DNA of 62,773 nucleotides from Bacteroidales bacterium (GTDB lineage: Bacteria; Bacteroidota; Bacteroidia; Bacteroidales; F082), in contig JAGCFU010000037.1 of the NCBI GenBank assembly GCA_017649945.1, positions 1 to 62,773 of the forward strand, written 5' to 3'. Within the stretch, counting starts at the first letter, position 1, and each line of letters starts with the position of its first letter. Positions 8,985 through 17,807 of this stretch are shown here, piece by piece. The notes under the pieces were generated by a model. That model saw only the letters and a program-made list of their open reading frames with translations, was not told the DNA's origin and made no database searches. A program made the position numbers and the translations under genes.

Positions 8985-9935
8985 TTAAGTTTTATGTCGT
9001 TTTAAAATTTTCAATGCAAATTTAGAAATTTTATTTAATTTGTTGAACGTCAATCCGTGATAAAAAGTTTCTTTTCCTCCGAAACCCTTGTAGAATCTGG
9101 CCAATCCATCGTTGTCAGAGCCTTCAAAATCCAAAATGTTTTCAGTTCCGCTGTATTTCCCGATGACGTAATCGAGCAAAAACGTGAGTCCGTGACTCTC
9201 TTTGTTCGACTCGTCGGAACCTGAAAAAAGAAACACTATTTTGTTATGGCTTATCATGAAAAATGCACCTGCAACAATTTGATTATCAGGGTTTTGTACT
9301 CCTAAAATCAAACATGCCTCATGCTTTTTGGCTGTTTCGACGAGTTTCAATAGTCTTTCATATTCCTTATCTCCCCAATGTTTGATTTCCTTGCCTCTGT
9401 TTTTCCTGAAAAGCGCTATAATCACTGATGGCTCAGCGTTTTCAACAATCTTTAATTCTTCTTTTTTCGCTTTCGCGAGATTTCGCTTGGTGTTGGAGCT
9501 ATAGTTTTGGCTTAAAACCGAATAATCCTGATTCAAATCAAGTTCAATGTTTCGGTGAGAAGTAATTATTGCGCTTACTTTAGAGTCCTTAAAGTCTTTA
9601 GAGACACTAAGGTTAACGCAATTAATCTCCGCAAACTTGAATTTGTCAGGAATAGCATTCAAAAACTGTTCAATCTTCTCTTCTGAGACCTCGTTTTTTG
9701 AAAAAATCCCCAATTTTTGAGTGAAAAACGGCTGAAAAAGGTAGTTTATTCCGAATTTTTTGCCTCCAGTTAGGGGCATCACGGCCTCATAATCGTCTTC
9801 AACCAAGGCTTCCCAGTTAGGATGCACCACGTCGAGATACCATGACCGGCAATAGACATTTCCATCGGGACTTTGTGCGATACATTCATCCCAACGTTGC
9901 GTATCTATCTGATTATGAGTTAAATAGCGTATCAT
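8985..9935 (-). CDS. FemAB/GNAT-fold acyltransferase-like protein
   Basis: A 316-residue protein without signal peptide. The block NYSSNTKRNLAKAKK at about residues 138-152 followed by a GNAT-like core (ACLILGV, AGAFFMI, FLFSGSD, LDFEGS) and the ending FYKGFGG resemble the FemAB/BioF2-like group of acetyltransferases, which transfer aminoacyl or acetyl groups to cell-wall or surface sugar precursors. Its ATG overlaps the stop of the upstream deacetylase by 4 bases, so the two are translationally coupled and probably modify the same glycan. The actual substrate is unknown. Confidence 0.72.
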   Translation of the reverse strand: MIRYLTHNQIDTQRWDECIAQSPDGNVYCRSWYLDVVHPNWEALVEDDYEAVMPLTGGKKFGINYLFQPFFTQKLGIFSKNEVSEEKIEQFLNAIPDKFKFAEINCVNLSVSKDFKDSKVSAIITSHRNIELDLNQDYSVLSQNYSSNTKRNLAKAKKEELKIVENAEPSVIIALFRKNRGKEIKHWGDKEYERLLKLVETAKKHEACLILGVQNPDNQIVAGAFFMISHNKIVFLFSGSDESNKESHGLTFLLDYVIGKYSGTENILDFEGSDNDGLARFYKGFGGKETFYHGLTFNKLNKISKFALKILKRHKT

Positions 9936-11248
9936 GCCTTGTCCAAAGCGTAGTCGAGGATTTTTCTGTAGAGTGTGATCCAGCCTTCCCAGCGTTTCTC
10001 GCCGCTGAGCGTCTCGTTATGCCATAAAAGTATGAATGTTCCGTTCACATTTTTCACCTCTTGAATGAGTTTCGTGACTTTTTCATACGATTCGTCTATG
10101 CTAAGCTCGAGATAATCGCGCATTGTGCCGTCCATCACGGCGAACGGGTGGATGTTGAGGTTGGTGACGTTGTCGTGCTCGAGGTCGAAGAAACGGAAAG
10201 TGTCGGCGATGCCTGCGCGGAATCCGGCCAAAGTGGCGTAACCCATGGTGTAGTCGTCGGTGATGTCCAAATCGATGAGAATCTGGTAGCTGAGCGGCAT
10301 GCGGAGTCGCAGGAAATGCTGACGGCTCATGGTGATTTCGCGGTTCAGCACATTAGAGAGCCTGTCAATCTCCATCTTGACTTTTTCCTTGTTGAGATAC
10401 GAGTTGTATGACGGGTGGATGCCTACTTTCGCATAGTCGCCGAGGCGTTTTATCAGATTTTGGAAGTTGGTGTTTCTCAACGAGATGTTCTTGTCGTTGA
10501 GGTCATATTCTCCGCAAAGTATGAAATATAAGGGATGCAGGTTGAGCTCTTTCTGAAGCTGAAGCTGATAGTCGAAGGTGTCAAACGGGTCGGTCTCCTT
10601 GCCTGAGATGACATGCCATCTTCTTTTAAATTCTTGAAAATCAAGATTTAAGATATCGCGTGCCGATGATGCGACGGCTCTGAAGATGCCTTTGTTCTTA
10701 TATGCCCATGCCGCGTCGACGTCGTATGTCGGGATGAAGTTAAACGACTTCTTTTTCAGCTGGATATCGGGATAAATAGCCTTGAAGATGTTGCCTAATT
10801 CGATTGCCCAGATATTGACCAACGGCTTCTCTAACATATTCATTTTGAATAAGATAGAGTCTTTGGCTTGAAAACGGTTGTGCTTGTCGTTGATGTGCGG
10901 CAGGTACTCCTCGTAACGCGTCACAAGGTAAAACGAGGCAGCGAAGATGTCGAATGGGAACACCGACTTTTCGTTGTAGACTGGGAAAAACGCCTTAACA
11001 TCTTTATAATCAACGATTTTCAACTCTTTTTCGGTGATGTCGTGCTCGAAAAGAATGTTCGTCGCTTTTTGGAAAGGCTCGTTCCAAAACTGGTTGTTGC
11101 CGTAATGAAACTTCGGGCCGTTATAAGATGCAAAAGTCTCGTTATCTGTCGTAAATTTAAACGAAATACCAAGTAAGTCTTTGATAATCAAGTCAAAGAT
11201 ATAGTGCAAACGGTTAGTCGTTTTCGGTACTAAAATGAGCATATCCAT
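9932..11248 (-). CDS. Polysaccharide deacetylase-like (NodB-fold) protein with DUF7033-type N-terminus
   Basis: About 438 residues. The N-terminal 130 residues resemble the DUF7033 region found before deacetylase domains in Bacteroidota, and the C-terminal part has the NodB-fold layout: PTYDVDAAW at the first metal-binding strand, VGIHPSYNS as the His motif, RQHFLRLRMP, and LNIHPFAVMDGT near the end with a final LLWHNE. It would remove acetyl groups from a surface polysaccharide precursor; substrate unknown. I chose Met at 11248 because a TATCTTTG promoter box ends only 4 bases before it, making the more upstream Met at 11263 impossible from that promoter; Met at 11242 is an alternative. No signal peptide is evident. 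Confidence 0.75.
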   Translation of the reverse strand: MDMLILVPKTTNRLHYIFDLIIKDLLGISFKFTTDNETFASYNGPKFHYGNNQFWNEPFQKATNILFEHDITEKELKIVDYKDVKAFFPVYNEKSVFPFDIFAASFYLVTRYEEYLPHINDKHNRFQAKDSILFKMNMLEKPLVNIWAIELGNIFKAIYPDIQLKKKSFNFIPTYDVDAAWAYKNKGIFRAVASSARDILNLDFQEFKRRWHVISGKETDPFDTFDYQLQLQKELNLHPLYFILCGEYDLNDKNISLRNTNFQNLIKRLGDYAKVGIHPSYNSYLNKEKVKMEIDRLSNVLNREITMSRQHFLRLRMPLSYQILIDLDITDDYTMGYATLAGFRAGIADTFRFFDLEHDNVTNLNIHPFAVMDGTMRDYLELSIDESYEKVTKLIQEVKNVNGTFILLWHNETLSGEKRWEGWITLYRKILDYALDKA

Positions 11249-11252
11249 ATTG

Positions 11253-11281
11253 CAAAGATACAATTTTTCTGAAAAAACAAA
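11253..11281 (-). promoter_or_regulatory. Promoter of the deacetylase-GNAT(-upp) operon
   Basis: On the minus strand TATCTTTG occupies 11260-11253 and TTTG 11281-11278, 17 bases apart. Only 4 bases separate the -7 box from the chosen ATG, so the transcript would start at or next to the start codon. Confidence 0.6.
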
Positions 11282-13519
11282 TTAAATTACAATTTTTTCT
11301 TTCAAACGGATGTCGTCCGACGATGCGCCAACCATAATAGTGAACTCGCCAGGCTCGAGGTTCGCTGTCGGAATTGTGAGCGTAATGTGTTGAGTGTCAG
11401 ATTTTTGAATATAAACACGTTTGAATCCTTTGAGCAGTTTCTCGGCTGGTGTGATGGTGGCGTATTCATCGCGGAGATAGAGTTGAACCACCTCGTCGCC
11501 GTCATAGTCGCCGATGTTTTTCACGTCGAACGAGACTTCTAAGACGTTATTCAATTTGTTGACAATCAGATTATTGTATTCAAAATGCGTGTAACTCATG
11601 CCATATCCGAAGCAGAACAGAGGTGTGCTCGCGCATTCTACGTAATCGTGCGGTTTGGGTTGTGAATAATATACCGGAATCTGGCCTGTGTCGCGAGGCT
11701 GCGATATAGGTAGGCGTCCTGCGGGGTTGTAGTTTCCGAACAGCACGTCGGCGATGGCGTTGCCGCCTTGTTCGCCAGGGTAGAAGGCGGTGAGGAGCGC
11801 ATCGGCCACCTCTTCGGCTATGTTTTTAAACAATGGTCGACCCTCTATATATATGATAATCAACTGTTTGTGCAGCTTCGCGATTTCCTTTATTAGGTCT
11901 TCCTGCAAACCGGACAGTTCAATGGAAACGCGGTCGTAGCCCTCGCCACTGTCCATGTCGGAGATGTGGTCGTTGACGACGGCGGCGCCTGTGGATTCGT
12001 ATGATGTCTTGAAGTCGCGTGCTGATGAGCCGCCGACAACCAAAATAGTGACATCTGCTGATTTCGCTGCGTCGATGGCGCTTTTGAAATCCGCATCATG
12101 CGTGTCGCGTATGGAGCATCCTTTGGCGTAGACGATTTTCGTGCCTGGATTGGCGCGGTTACGGATACCTTCCAACACTGTGACGATGTCGTCTGAGTAT
12201 TGCGGTGCGGTGTAATCACCAAGTTCGTTGTACATATTGTCGGCGTTAGGTCCGATGACGGCAATCGTAGAGACGGACCGCTGTCCGTTTCCATATAATG
12301 GCAGAATTCCATTGTTTTTCAACAAAACGATTGATTTTTGTGCTGTTTCCAACGCCTGTTGAGATGCACGGCCATGCGTCTTTACAACGTCGTTTTTGTC
12401 CGGCACCGGAATATACGGATTGTCAAACAACCCGATTTCGTATTTAAATCGCAGTATGCGTCGCACTGCATCGTCGACGTTTTTCATTGGCACCATGCCT
12501 TGTTCTACGGCATCTTTGAGATATGCCCCGTAATTCGATGCACCCAAGTCGATGTCGACGCCGGCGTTGATGGCCTGTGCGGTGGCGTCTAACTGGTTTT
12601 CCGCTGTACGATGTGTGCTGTGCAGCGCCCAGATGCTTCCGAGGTCGGAGAATACTATGCCGTTGAAGCCCCATTGTTTGCGAAGCACGTCTTTAAGAAG
12701 GTAACTGTTTGACGAGCAAGGTATTCCGTCGATGGCGTTGTATGAAGTCATTATGCTTTTTGCGCCGTTTTTGACTGCCGTCTCGAAGTTTGCAAGATAA
12801 TCTGACATGAGATAATGTGGCCCGGTCTGAGCGGCAGCGCCGTTATGTCCGCCTTCCGGGATGCCGTATGCCGCGAAATGTTTCACCGTCGCCGCGAGAT
12901 GGTTCTGCATACCTCGTATAACGGCGCTGCCGAGTGTCCCGGAGAGATACGGATCTTCACCGAATCCTTCTTCCACTCGTGACCAACGAGGATCTCTGGC
13001 TATATCCAGTACTGGCCCAAATGCATATTTGGCTCCTCTATTGGCAGCTTCTTTACCGATATTGTCACCTACCTTATATAATAAATCTTCATCCCATGTC
13101 GCAGCGAGCCCCAATCCCGTAGGATAAACAGTGGCTCCAACAGCCATCAAACCGTGAGGGCACTCCTCAGCGAAATAGATAGGGATGCCTAATCGTGTGT
13201 TTTCCACCGCATAACGCTGCATCTTATTGAAAATCAATGCCGACTCGCGAGCGTCAGGTCCTGTCTCGACGGTTTTCTGCGACCAGGGGTCGGCACGCAA
13301 GACTGCCCAGAATCCGCCACAAGGCAAGGTGTCCATCAGGCGATGATACGACTCGTCGTCAAGGTTGAATCCAATCGGACAACATAACTGTCCGATTTTT
13401 TCTTCTAAAGTCATCTGACTCAACAAGTTATCGACTTTCTTATCAATGTCGTCTTTCTTCGGCGCTGAGCACGATATCAGGAAAATCAGCGTTAGTATGG
13501 CAAAAAATTTCATTTTCAT
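11282..13519 (-). CDS. bglX: Beta-glucosidase, glycoside hydrolase family 3, lipoprotein
   Basis: About 745 residues. The start MKMKFFAILTLIFLISC gives a clean lipoprotein signal with lipobox LISC, and a promoter box ends 4 bases before this ATG; the frame is open further upstream but without a sensible start. Order: GH3 N-terminal barrel with the nucleophile motif GIVFSDLGS (usual form SDW), KHFAAYG, then the GH3 C-terminal sandwich domain (IAVIGPNAD, GEQGGNAIADVLFG) and a fibronectin-III-like tail (FDVKNIGDYDGDEVVQLYL). It releases terminal beta-linked glucose or similar sugars from oligosaccharides in the periplasm or at the surface. It stands alone, divergent from the gingipain-like gene, not in a visible polysaccharide utilisation locus. 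Confidence 0.93.
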   Translation of the reverse strand: MKMKFFAILTLIFLISCSAPKKDDIDKKVDNLLSQMTLEEKIGQLCCPIGFNLDDESYHRLMDTLPCGGFWAVLRADPWSQKTVETGPDARESALIFNKMQRYAVENTRLGIPIYFAEECPHGLMAVGATVYPTGLGLAATWDEDLLYKVGDNIGKEAANRGAKYAFGPVLDIARDPRWSRVEEGFGEDPYLSGTLGSAVIRGMQNHLAATVKHFAAYGIPEGGHNGAAAQTGPHYLMSDYLANFETAVKNGAKSIMTSYNAIDGIPCSSNSYLLKDVLRKQWGFNGIVFSDLGSIWALHSTHRTAENQLDATAQAINAGVDIDLGASNYGAYLKDAVEQGMVPMKNVDDAVRRILRFKYEIGLFDNPYIPVPDKNDVVKTHGRASQQALETAQKSIVLLKNNGILPLYGNGQRSVSTIAVIGPNADNMYNELGDYTAPQYSDDIVTVLEGIRNRANPGTKIVYAKGCSIRDTHDADFKSAIDAAKSADVTILVVGGSSARDFKTSYESTGAAVVNDHISDMDSGEGYDRVSIELSGLQEDLIKEIAKLHKQLIIIYIEGRPLFKNIAEEVADALLTAFYPGEQGGNAIADVLFGNYNPAGRLPISQPRDTGQIPVYYSQPKPHDYVECASTPLFCFGYGMSYTHFEYNNLIVNKLNNVLEVSFDVKNIGDYDGDEVVQLYLRDEYATITPAEKLLKGFKRVYIQKSDTQHITLTIPTANLEPGEFTIMVGASSDDIRLKEKIVI

Positions 13520-13523
13520 TTTA

Positions 13524-13531
13524 CAAAAGTA
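13524..13531 (-). promoter_or_regulatory. Promoter box of the GH3 gene, 4 bases from its ATG
   Basis: TACTTTTG on the minus strand matches TAnnTTTG. The gap to the first ATG (13519) is 4 bases, which predicts a leaderless or almost leaderless mRNA. No convincing -33 box is seen. Confidence 0.5.
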
Positions 13532-13583
13532 CAAAGAAATCTTTTTAAAAAAGAAAAAAAACCGCGATGTTTCAAAAAAATTG

Positions 13584-13591
13584 TATCTTTG
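13584..13591 (+). promoter_or_regulatory. Promoter box of the gingipain-like gene
   Basis: TATCTTTG, 35 bases before the start codon at 13627. It is back to back with the GH3 promoter; the two -7 boxes are 52 bases apart. Confidence 0.6.
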
Positions 13592-13626
13592 CAAACTTTT
13601 AAGATTAATCATTAAAAATTCATACA

Positions 13627-16600
13627 ATGAAAAAAGTTACATTTTTAGTATTTCTGTCGATAATGAGCTTAATTACTTTCGCTCAGACAGTTGAGATGAC
13701 TTATCACTTTGATAATCCGAAAGTTACAGAGTTTCGCGGCTATCAGCAAATCGGTTTTGAAGGCTGTATGCAGACCGCTTTGGCAGGTAATCCTTCACTG
13801 CCATATCATGTTGTAAGCTTGATGCTTCCTCAAGGCACCGAGGCTGAGTCAATAGAGGTGGAACTTTCTGATTTTCAGGAGATTGAAGGTGCTATCAACC
13901 TTTTCCCTTATCAACCGTCAAGGACGATGAATGACGTTGAGAAGAGAGATTTGGTGATAAATGAAGCCGTTTATGCTTCAAAGAGTGTGTATCCTGCTGA
14001 GAATCATGGTATTGTGACTACTCAATACAAGAATGGATATGGTTTCGCGTTCTCGTCATTCACCCCGGTGCAGTACATTCCTTCAGAAGGCAAAGTGATG
14101 TATGCCAAGACAGCTAATGTAAGAGTGAATGTCAAGGCGTCAAAAGACGACCACAGCAATATGCTTTGGGGTACACAGGAAATCAAAAACAGTGTGAAAC
14201 GTCTCGCCCAGAACCCTGAGATGGTTGAAAACTACCAGACCAAGGGCCGTGATTTGACAGCTTACGATGTTTTGATTATCACAGGTGCCGGATATGTCGA
14301 AGGTTACAGCGAATATTGCGAGTATTACAACTCTATCGGTATGCGTAACAGAATCGTTACTACAGATGAGATTTACACTTCGATGACGGGTATCGACAAT
14401 CAGGATAAGATTCGTAACTACATCATTCAGGAATATCAGAACAACGGTATCCTGATGGTGGTTTTGGGCGGTGATGTCGAAATCGTTCCGTATCGCGGTT
14501 TCTATTGCTATGTGACTTCAGGCGGCGGCGACCAGGAAAGCAATGACATCCCGGCAGACCTTTATTACAGCGGTCTCGACGGAACTTGGAACGATAACGG
14601 AAACAACCGTTACGGCGAGCCAGGTGAAGACGACCTTCTCCCTGAAATCGGCATCAGCCGTATGTCGTTCCAGAATTCAACAGACCTTGCCAATATGATT
14701 CATAAAACTTTGTCATATCAGCAGACCCCGGTGCTTGGCGAGTTCCAGAAAGTGATTTTGGCCGGCGAGCATCTCTATGATAACCCTGTGTCAAACGGTT
14801 CTGATTATCTTGAACTTCTCATCGGTTACCATGAGGATAACGGATATTCTACTTTAGGTTATCCTGAAGATTATGATTTCACAAAGCTTTATGAAGAAGA
14901 AGGCAACTGGAGCGGTTCTTTGCTGAAGAGCGCCATCAATGCAGGTACAAGCTACGTGCATCACGACGGACACGCCAATACAGGCTATGTTGCAGGTTGG
15001 TATGGCATTTCCAACGACGACTTCGCTGGTGCCAACGGCGTTGACCACAACTACACATTCTTCCATACACAAGGCTGCGACTGCGGTGCTTTCGATGAGA
15101 ACTGTATCCTTGAAAAGATGGTGAAGATTCAGAATTTCGCTGTCGCCGTCATAGGAAACTCACGTTACGGTTGGTTCAATGAAGGTCAGACCGAGGGCCC
15201 TGGCGCTCACCTCGAGAGAGAGATGACCGACGCTCAGTGGGCTGACCGTTTGGGATGGCTCAGTATGGCTCATGCTAACGGCAAATATATGACTGCACCT
15301 TGGGTCACAGCTCCTGGACAGTGGGAGGAAGGCGCATTGCGCTGGAACTTCTACGATATGAACGTCCTCGGCGACGGTGTCGTCAACGTGTGGCTCGACG
15401 AACCTATTACAGCATCGGTTGACGCTCCGTCACAGCTTGTCGTCGGTACTCAGTCGTTTACAGCAACAGTGTCAGACAATAACGGCAACGGCTTGATGAA
15501 CTTCCGCTGCCTCCTCTTTATGGACGGCGAAGTCATCGCAATGGGCGTTACCGACGAAAACGGCGTGGCTGATATCACAATCGATGGCGGTTTGCAGAAT
15601 GTCGGCACAATGATTATGAAAGTCTCCGGCATTAGCTCATATCCGCAGGATGTCGAGATGCTTGCTGTGCCGAGCGACACTCCATATGTTGTCTACGAAA
15701 GCTATGCTCTGAACGGTGGCACACAGATAGAGTTCGACGGTGAATATAGCTTCAATATGACAATGACAAACGTGGGTAGCGTCAACGCCAACAACGTGAC
15801 CGCTATTATTTCATGCGATAGCGAATATGTGACATTCAACGAGACTACAGCTACTTTGGGTAACGTGGCCGGCAATCAGAGTGTTACACTCGAAAATGCC
15901 TTCGCGTTCACTGTGAGCGACGATGTCCCGAACAACACCCTCGTGCGTTTCAACCTCGTATGCACCGACGGCACCAACACTTGGGAGAGCCACTTCAGCG
16001 CTAGAATCTACGCTCCTGAGTTTGAGTTGGTCAGCGCGGTTCTTGAGACATCTACTGGCGGCGCCTTGAATCCTGGTGACAGCGGAACAGTGCGCTTCAC
16101 ACTTAGAAACAACGGCGGAGCAGCAGTGCCATCGGCGGTGTTTAAAATCTTCAACTCACACGATGTGATTACCATACCGACAACAGAATGGAACTATGGT
16201 ATTATAGAAGCAGGCGAGGAGTTTACAGCCGACATGGCATTCACTCTCGGCGCAAGTGCAGAAATAGGCACTATGTATCAGTTGTTCTATGCAGCATATT
16301 ATGACAATTACATGCTCAATGACGCTTATTTCATCAGCGTTGGACAGTCGATGGATGGCTTCGAGACCGGCGACTTCAGCGCATTCGACTGGCATAGCGT
16401 GAGCCCGATTTACGCTTGGGAAGTAGTGACACAGAACCCTTACGAAGGAATGTATTGCGCCAAGTCATCTGCTATATCGGATTATGAGACATCGACACTG
16501 TACATCACTGTGGAAGTCGGAACAGATAGCGAAGTCAGCTTCTATTATAAGGTGTCGTCAGAAAGCAACTACGACAAACTTCATTTCAGCATTGACGGCG

Positions 16601-17007
16601 TGGAGAAAAACAACTGGTCTGGCGAGGTCGCATGGGCACAGGCTACATATCCATTGAATCCTGGTACACACGAACTTAGATGGGAATACACCAAGGACGT
16701 ATCAGTATCGAGCGGCTCTGACTGCGCCTGGATTGACAACGTGGTGCTTCCGGCATCGACAGTCATCACAAATGTCGCTACCGTTGTCGAGAGCAACGTC
16801 GCGGTTTATCCAAATCCTGCAAACGATGTATTGAATATCCAACTTGGTGAGAATCAGTCGGATATGGTGATTTACAACAGTGTCGGACAGGTCGTGAGAC
16901 GCTACGACAACGTTTCAGGCGACATGCAAATCAATATCGCTGACCTCAACGCAGGAATTTACTTCGTGAAGACAAACAACGGAGTTACTAAGATGATTAA
17001 GAGATAA
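13627..17007 (+). CDS. Gingipain-family (C25) cysteine protease secreted by T9SS
   Basis: A 1126-residue secreted protein. Signal peptide at 1-19 (ends ITFA, then QT), a propeptide to about 210, then the C25 catalytic domain with TYDVLIITGAGY-like caspase-fold strand (AYDVLIITGAGY), the catalytic His in DGHAN (His449) and the Cys motif QGCDCGAF (Cys484 or Cys486). Repeated Ig/CARDB-like beta domains follow (about 590-870), then a jelly-roll-like region (about 905-1045), and a type A T9SS sorting domain beginning VAVYPNPANDVLNIQ and ending in GVTKMIKR. It is therefore expected to cross the outer membrane by T9SS and be anchored or released. Gingipain relatives cut proteins; the specificity cannot be read. 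A strong terminator follows. Confidence 0.9.
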   Translation: MKKVTFLVFLSIMSLITFAQTVEMTYHFDNPKVTEFRGYQQIGFEGCMQTALAGNPSLPYHVVSLMLPQGTEAESIEVELSDFQEIEGAINLFPYQPSRTMNDVEKRDLVINEAVYASKSVYPAENHGIVTTQYKNGYGFAFSSFTPVQYIPSEGKVMYAKTANVRVNVKASKDDHSNMLWGTQEIKNSVKRLAQNPEMVENYQTKGRDLTAYDVLIITGAGYVEGYSEYCEYYNSIGMRNRIVTTDEIYTSMTGIDNQDKIRNYIIQEYQNNGILMVVLGGDVEIVPYRGFYCYVTSGGGDQESNDIPADLYYSGLDGTWNDNGNNRYGEPGEDDLLPEIGISRMSFQNSTDLANMIHKTLSYQQTPVLGEFQKVILAGEHLYDNPVSNGSDYLELLIGYHEDNGYSTLGYPEDYDFTKLYEEEGNWSGSLLKSAINAGTSYVHHDGHANTGYVAGWYGISNDDFAGANGVDHNYTFFHTQGCDCGAFDENCILEKMVKIQNFAVAVIGNSRYGWFNEGQTEGPGAHLEREMTDAQWADRLGWLSMAHANGKYMTAPWVTAPGQWEEGALRWNFYDMNVLGDGVVNVWLDEPITASVDAPSQLVVGTQSFTATVSDNNGNGLMNFRCLLFMDGEVIAMGVTDENGVADITIDGGLQNVGTMIMKVSGISSYPQDVEMLAVPSDTPYVVYESYALNGGTQIEFDGEYSFNMTMTNVGSVNANNVTAIISCDSEYVTFNETTATLGNVAGNQSVTLENAFAFTVSDDVPNNTLVRFNLVCTDGTNTWESHFSARIYAPEFELVSAVLETSTGGALNPGDSGTVRFTLRNNGGAAVPSAVFKIFNSHDVITIPTTEWNYGIIEAGEEFTADMAFTLGASAEIGTMYQLFYAAYYDNYMLNDAYFISVGQSMDGFETGDFSAFDWHSVSPIYAWEVVTQNPYEGMYCAKSSAISDYETSTLYITVEVGTDSEVSFYYKVSSESNYDKLHFSIDGVEKNNWSGEVAWAQATYPLNPGTHELRWEYTKDVSVSSGSDCAWIDNVVLPASTVITNVATVVESNVAVYPNPANDVLNIQLGENQSDMVIYNSVGQVVRRYDNVSGDMQINIADLNAGIYFVKTNNGVTKMIKR

Positions 17008-17070
17008 GGAAGGATAAGTAAGGAGAAGAAGGATAAAAAAAAGAGACGGATGGAAATCCGTCTCTTTTTT
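17003..17070. terminator. Bidirectional intrinsic terminator preceded by GGATAAG-like repeats
   Basis: GAGACGGAT (17043-17051), loop GGAA, ATCCGTCTC (17056-17064), flanked by an A-run on one side and a T-run on the other, so it can stop both the protease and the convergent pssA transcript. The stretch 17003-17036 before it contains GGATAAG-type units related to the CTTATC arrays. Confidence 0.88.
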
Positions 17071-17776
17071 ATTTATAACAGATTATTGACAAAATGATAT
17101 AAAACAGGAAAACGAACGGCAGCGCTACCACTTTCAAAATGATGATTGCGACAATAGCGAATATCACCACGAAATAGCGCAGTATGTTTTCCTTGAATTT
17201 CAGGTTATGAATCTTGAATGAGAAGAACGGCACTTCGCTTACCATCAGCCAACTGAAGACGGCAACCATGATGAGGAGAAAATAAGGATTCACGACGAAA
17301 TGATACAATGCGCTGTGGTTTCCAAGTTTGAAAAGCATGAACGGTAGCGAGGCTATGAACAGTCCGACGGTAGGTACCGGAAGCCCTATGAATGATGAAC
17401 TTTGACGTGTGTCGATATTGAATTTCGCGAGACGTATCGCGGCAAATGCGGCCAAAATAAAGGCTAACACCGGGAATGTGTTGAAGTTATGCACCCACCA
17501 GCCGACACCGGTCCTGCTGAGAAACCATGCCACGATAAACGACGGCGCCACGCCGAATGAGACCACATCCGACAAGGAGTCAAGTTCGCCTCCGATGGGA
17601 GATTTCGCGTTGAGAGCGCGAGCTGCAAAGCCGTCAAAGAAATCGAAGACTGCTGCGACGAATATCATCGCTGAAGCCCATAAAACACGCTCGTGGCATA
17701 AGAAAAGTATTGAAACGCAGCCGCTTATGAGGTTGCAGCATGTGATGGTGTTGGGAATTTGTTTTACTATCGACAT
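17069..17776 (-). CDS. pssA: CDP-diacylglycerol-serine O-phosphatidyltransferase
   Basis: A 235-residue inner-membrane enzyme that joins serine to CDP-diacylglycerol, the first step to phosphatidylethanolamine. The CDP-alcohol phosphotransferase motif DGxxAR...GxxxDxxxD is intact: DGFAARALNAKSPIGGELDS continuing to SLSD, near residues 48-70. About six membrane helices are visible. Its stop codon lies at the edge of the shared terminator; a TATATTTG box 15 bases before the start gives it its own promoter. Confidence 0.93.
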   Translation of the reverse strand: MSIVKQIPNTITCCNLISGCVSILFLCHERVLWASAMIFVAAVFDFFDGFAARALNAKSPIGGELDSLSDVVSFGVAPSFIVAWFLSRTGVGWWVHNFNTFPVLAFILAAFAAIRLAKFNIDTRQSSSFIGLPVPTVGLFIASLPFMLFKLGNHSALYHFVVNPYFLLIMVAVFSWLMVSEVPFFSFKIHNLKFKENILRYFVVIFAIVAIIILKVVALPFVFLFYIILSIICYK

Positions 17777-17791
17777 AATTCAATTTTTTTG

Positions 17792-17799
17792 CAAATATA
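17792..17799 (-). promoter_or_regulatory. Promoter box of pssA
   Basis: TATATTTG on the minus strand, 15 bases before the ATG at 17776, in the short gap after the AraC gene. Confidence 0.5.
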
Positions 17800-17807
17800 A
17801 ATCTTTT

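Noticed and set aside
13520-13627. Longer start for the GH3 protein
   Set aside because: The extra residues are a Phe/Lys run encoded by promoter sequence, and the lipoprotein signal begins at the internal Met.
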